NCBI GenBank assembly: GCA_945938055.1
Contig: CAMEUH010000134.1
Span: 1-6,779 of the forward strand
From: an uncultured Eubacteriaceae bacterium
GTDB taxonomy: Bacteria; Bacillota; Clostridia; Lachnospirales; Lachnospiraceae
Direction: 5' to 3'
DNA length: 6,779 nt
The position numbers were made by a program, and so were the translations under genes. Under the pieces are notes generated by a model. The model searched no databases. It was given only the letters and a program-made list of their open reading frames with translations, and had not been told where the DNA came from. This document shows, piece after piece, positions 6,701 through 6,779 of this stretch (position 1 is its first letter; each line of letters starts with the position of its first letter).

Positions 6701-6779
6701 ATGGAAAATGAATCCAGTGGTGTAGATGCAGGATATGGCTTTATCTTCAGTCAGGAACAGGATCAGGAACAGTCCAGCA
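3668..6779 (+). CDS. Large secreted multi-domain protein with Asp-box repeats, Ig-like and InlB-type domains and a DUF4214-type segment (3'-truncated by window edge)
   Basis: An uninterrupted frame of 1037 codons runs off the right edge. Residues 1-34 form a signal peptide: a basic start (RRTTKER), a hydrophobic core and VRA before E35. Residues 35-165 are unrecognised and hold the domain's only two Cys (79, 106). Residues 181-260 are beta-rich, resembling bacterial Ig/InlB-like modules. Residues 268-598 carry five Asp-boxes (S-x-D-x-G-x-[ST]-[FY]) starting at 311, 356, 400, 445 and 547, which indicates a BNR/sialidase-like beta-propeller. No FRIP motif of true sialidases is seen, so an enzyme is not claimed. 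Residues 600-697 look Ig/ASH-like, and 698-783 InlB-B-repeat-like (GYKFTGWTVVSG, ending FTMPQGAVSIKADYE). Two tandem repeats follow at 792-881 and 890-975, then the start of a DUF4214-type segment from 979 (FVIRLYENVLGRTP). A surface adhesin or binding protein is likely. No sorting signal is visible before the cut. Confidence 0.88.
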   Translation, partial: MGRRTTKERVLSVVLMFAMVFSLITGFSVTEVRAEGEVISTFDFTLTNELYGYYIDSLPEASEGYIWRVFYILPGGLSCETDKEAFKELHNRLRTTLGQNVESGDCLIDTNWIFGANSLSSGANVSFGYNGLGTVVIAEVVPNMVNNASMSGYKYKRIGLVYLPEPGSGGTSSNVLGKSMYNITYDTSNSAGVTVLGQDFVFEGDAETVTIMPEIDYDFKGDLQANVTGATGNLTSAGNSYKLELSDFTSDVTVTLTVETEEHRKSVNGEVLISSDGSIANSNTSRNVAVGQDGTIYVCWHSASGVFVAKSTDNGKSFSEGVKVADGNYECEVTVSSIGRVYVAYRKDSELHVAYSDDKGATFTDVTAVSSFYGGSTVHIATDGSHVYVVGTTGTTLVKSNDGGVTYKTVTISSVGMVYSDIFVDAQTHMITVVEDAPSVMYYTSTDYGETFSEAYIPMVGEIQAMVYYSVGTGGKTNGTTYAYMAGGKYNSENQFLYRINPLTNETNKVDVEDCSTSMGRSITADDKGNVAVGFTSSDATVSFQVSHDGGETFGDSVAVAYSDSSNATINPVTGELMFLYVNKNGEIALKTYAGKLTGYAITTDPASLSFYKEEGAVGKKVSILCNGEDTAITNITATGDFTVSYEGELPTLKNGESFPITVQYKNTADAALTGSVEITYGTGSKVTLPITVYENVGGVEYKYGINIDSANGDVAIYADDELLEEPQSYKNKTIKLVATPKTGYKFTGWTVVSGDITLSSASEATTTFTMPQGAVSIKADYELAGTAGVEDKKKVENAQKEAEKVLDALTPDNNETKNDIIEAVKNALKDAGLEDVEVAIENFNKTEATTENPGSVTGTLKLTSGGESKEIPFEKEIAKLTPPEQPNKDVEKVAAAKEAVEKALGEQKVTNDTTKEELLKAAQDAAGEGVEVTIENFKKTEATTEKAGSVFGIIKITSGKESAEVPFEKSITKLVIPNEANIRGFVIRLYENVLGRTPEEAEVNSWVNVIMENESSGVDAGYGFIFSQEQDQEQSS
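4598..5329 (+). repeat. Five Asp-box (BNR) motifs, beta-propeller region
   Basis: The motifs lie at 4598-4621 (STDNGKSF), 4733-4756 (SDDKGATF), 4865-4888 (SNDGGVTY), 5000-5023 (STDYGETF) and 5306-5329 (SHDGGETF). The first four are spaced 135, 132 and 135 bases apart, one motif per blade. The gap before the fifth is 306 bases, room for one or two blades with degenerate turns. Asp-boxes are structural turns in sialidase-like and related propellers and are not catalytic by themselves. Confidence 0.8.
6041..6310 (+). repeat. Tandem protein repeat, copy 1 (helix plus beta module)
   Basis: This copy encodes residues 792-881: a Lys/Glu/Ala-rich helical half (KKVENAQKEAEKVL) followed by a beta-like half (VEVAIENFNKTEATTE, then EIPFEKEIAKL). 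The same order recurs in copy 2. The most conserved DNA block is 6176-6223. I do not recognise the domain family; a rod-like spacer or Ig-type stalk module is possible. Confidence 0.8.
6335..6592 (+). repeat. Tandem protein repeat, copy 2
   Basis: This copy encodes residues 890-975, aligned to copy 1 with a net loss of four residues. It contains EKVAAAKEAVEKAL, then VEVTIENFKKTEATTE and EVPFEKSITKL. Its DNA block 6458-6505 matches 6176-6223 at 42 of 48 bases. Five of the six differences are at third codon positions or conservative. A proline-rich linker (TPPEQPNK) separates the copies. Confidence 0.8.
6602..6779 (+). other. Start of a DUF4214-type domain, cut by the window edge
   Basis: The segment from residue 979 reads NEANIRGFVIRLYENVLGRTP, then VNSWVNVI and GYGFIFSQE. 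This matches the usual DUF4214 layout of FV-RLY--VLGR-P, a W-containing helix, and a GFIFS-E ending. The domain is frequent at the C-terminus of exported Lachnospiraceae proteins. Its function is unknown; the rest of the domain and any following repeats are outside the window. Confidence 0.7.

Noticed and set aside
1..6779. CRISPR array, tRNA/rRNA genes, transposase or insertion-sequence ends
   Set aside because: No regularly spaced short repeats, no cloverleaf-like or rRNA segments and no transposase motifs were seen by reading both strands.

Overview
The window looks like a low-to-moderate GC Gram-positive chromosome, most likely a member of the Clostridia close to Lachnospiraceae. The reasons are purine-rich AAAGGAG-type ribosome binding sites, a 7TM/LytS-type histidine kinase beside a response regulator with a SARP-like winged helix, and a very long secreted protein that ends in a DUF4214-type segment, a combination common in gut and rumen Lachnospiraceae. 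This placement is an inference from gene content only.

All genes lie on the + strand. Positions 1-3476 hold a tight three-gene signalling cluster: (i) the 3' part of a multi-pass membrane histidine kinase, cut by the left edge; (ii) a response regulator (REC plus winged helix) whose start overlaps the kinase stop by 20 bp; (iii) a membrane diguanylate cyclase (dCache-HAMP-GGDEF) starting 1 bp after the regulator stop. The spacing indicates one transcript and translational coupling.

Positions 3477-3667 are non-coding. They carry a weak terminator-like hairpin, an extended -10 promoter (TGTTATACT) with no recognisable -35, and two TGTGTC direct repeats 11 bp apart where a -35 would be. Then comes a leader of about 100 nt with complementary segments and a small hairpin touching the Shine-Dalgarno sequence.

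Positions 3668-6779 encode the first 1037 residues of a large exported mosaic protein, cut by the right edge. In order it has a signal peptide, an unrecognised N-terminal domain, a beta-rich domain, a propeller-like region with five Asp-boxes, an Ig-like domain, an InlB-B-repeat-like domain, two tandem repeats of about 90 residues, and the start of a DUF4214-type domain.

Working model (inference): the kinase senses an envelope or extracellular signal and phosphorylates the regulator, while the cyclase adds a second, ligand-controlled c-di-GMP output. The regulator may activate the surface-protein promoter through the 11-bp direct repeats, because winged-helix regulators of the OmpR/SARP type bind such repeats. 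I found no match to a known c-di-GMP riboswitch in the leader.
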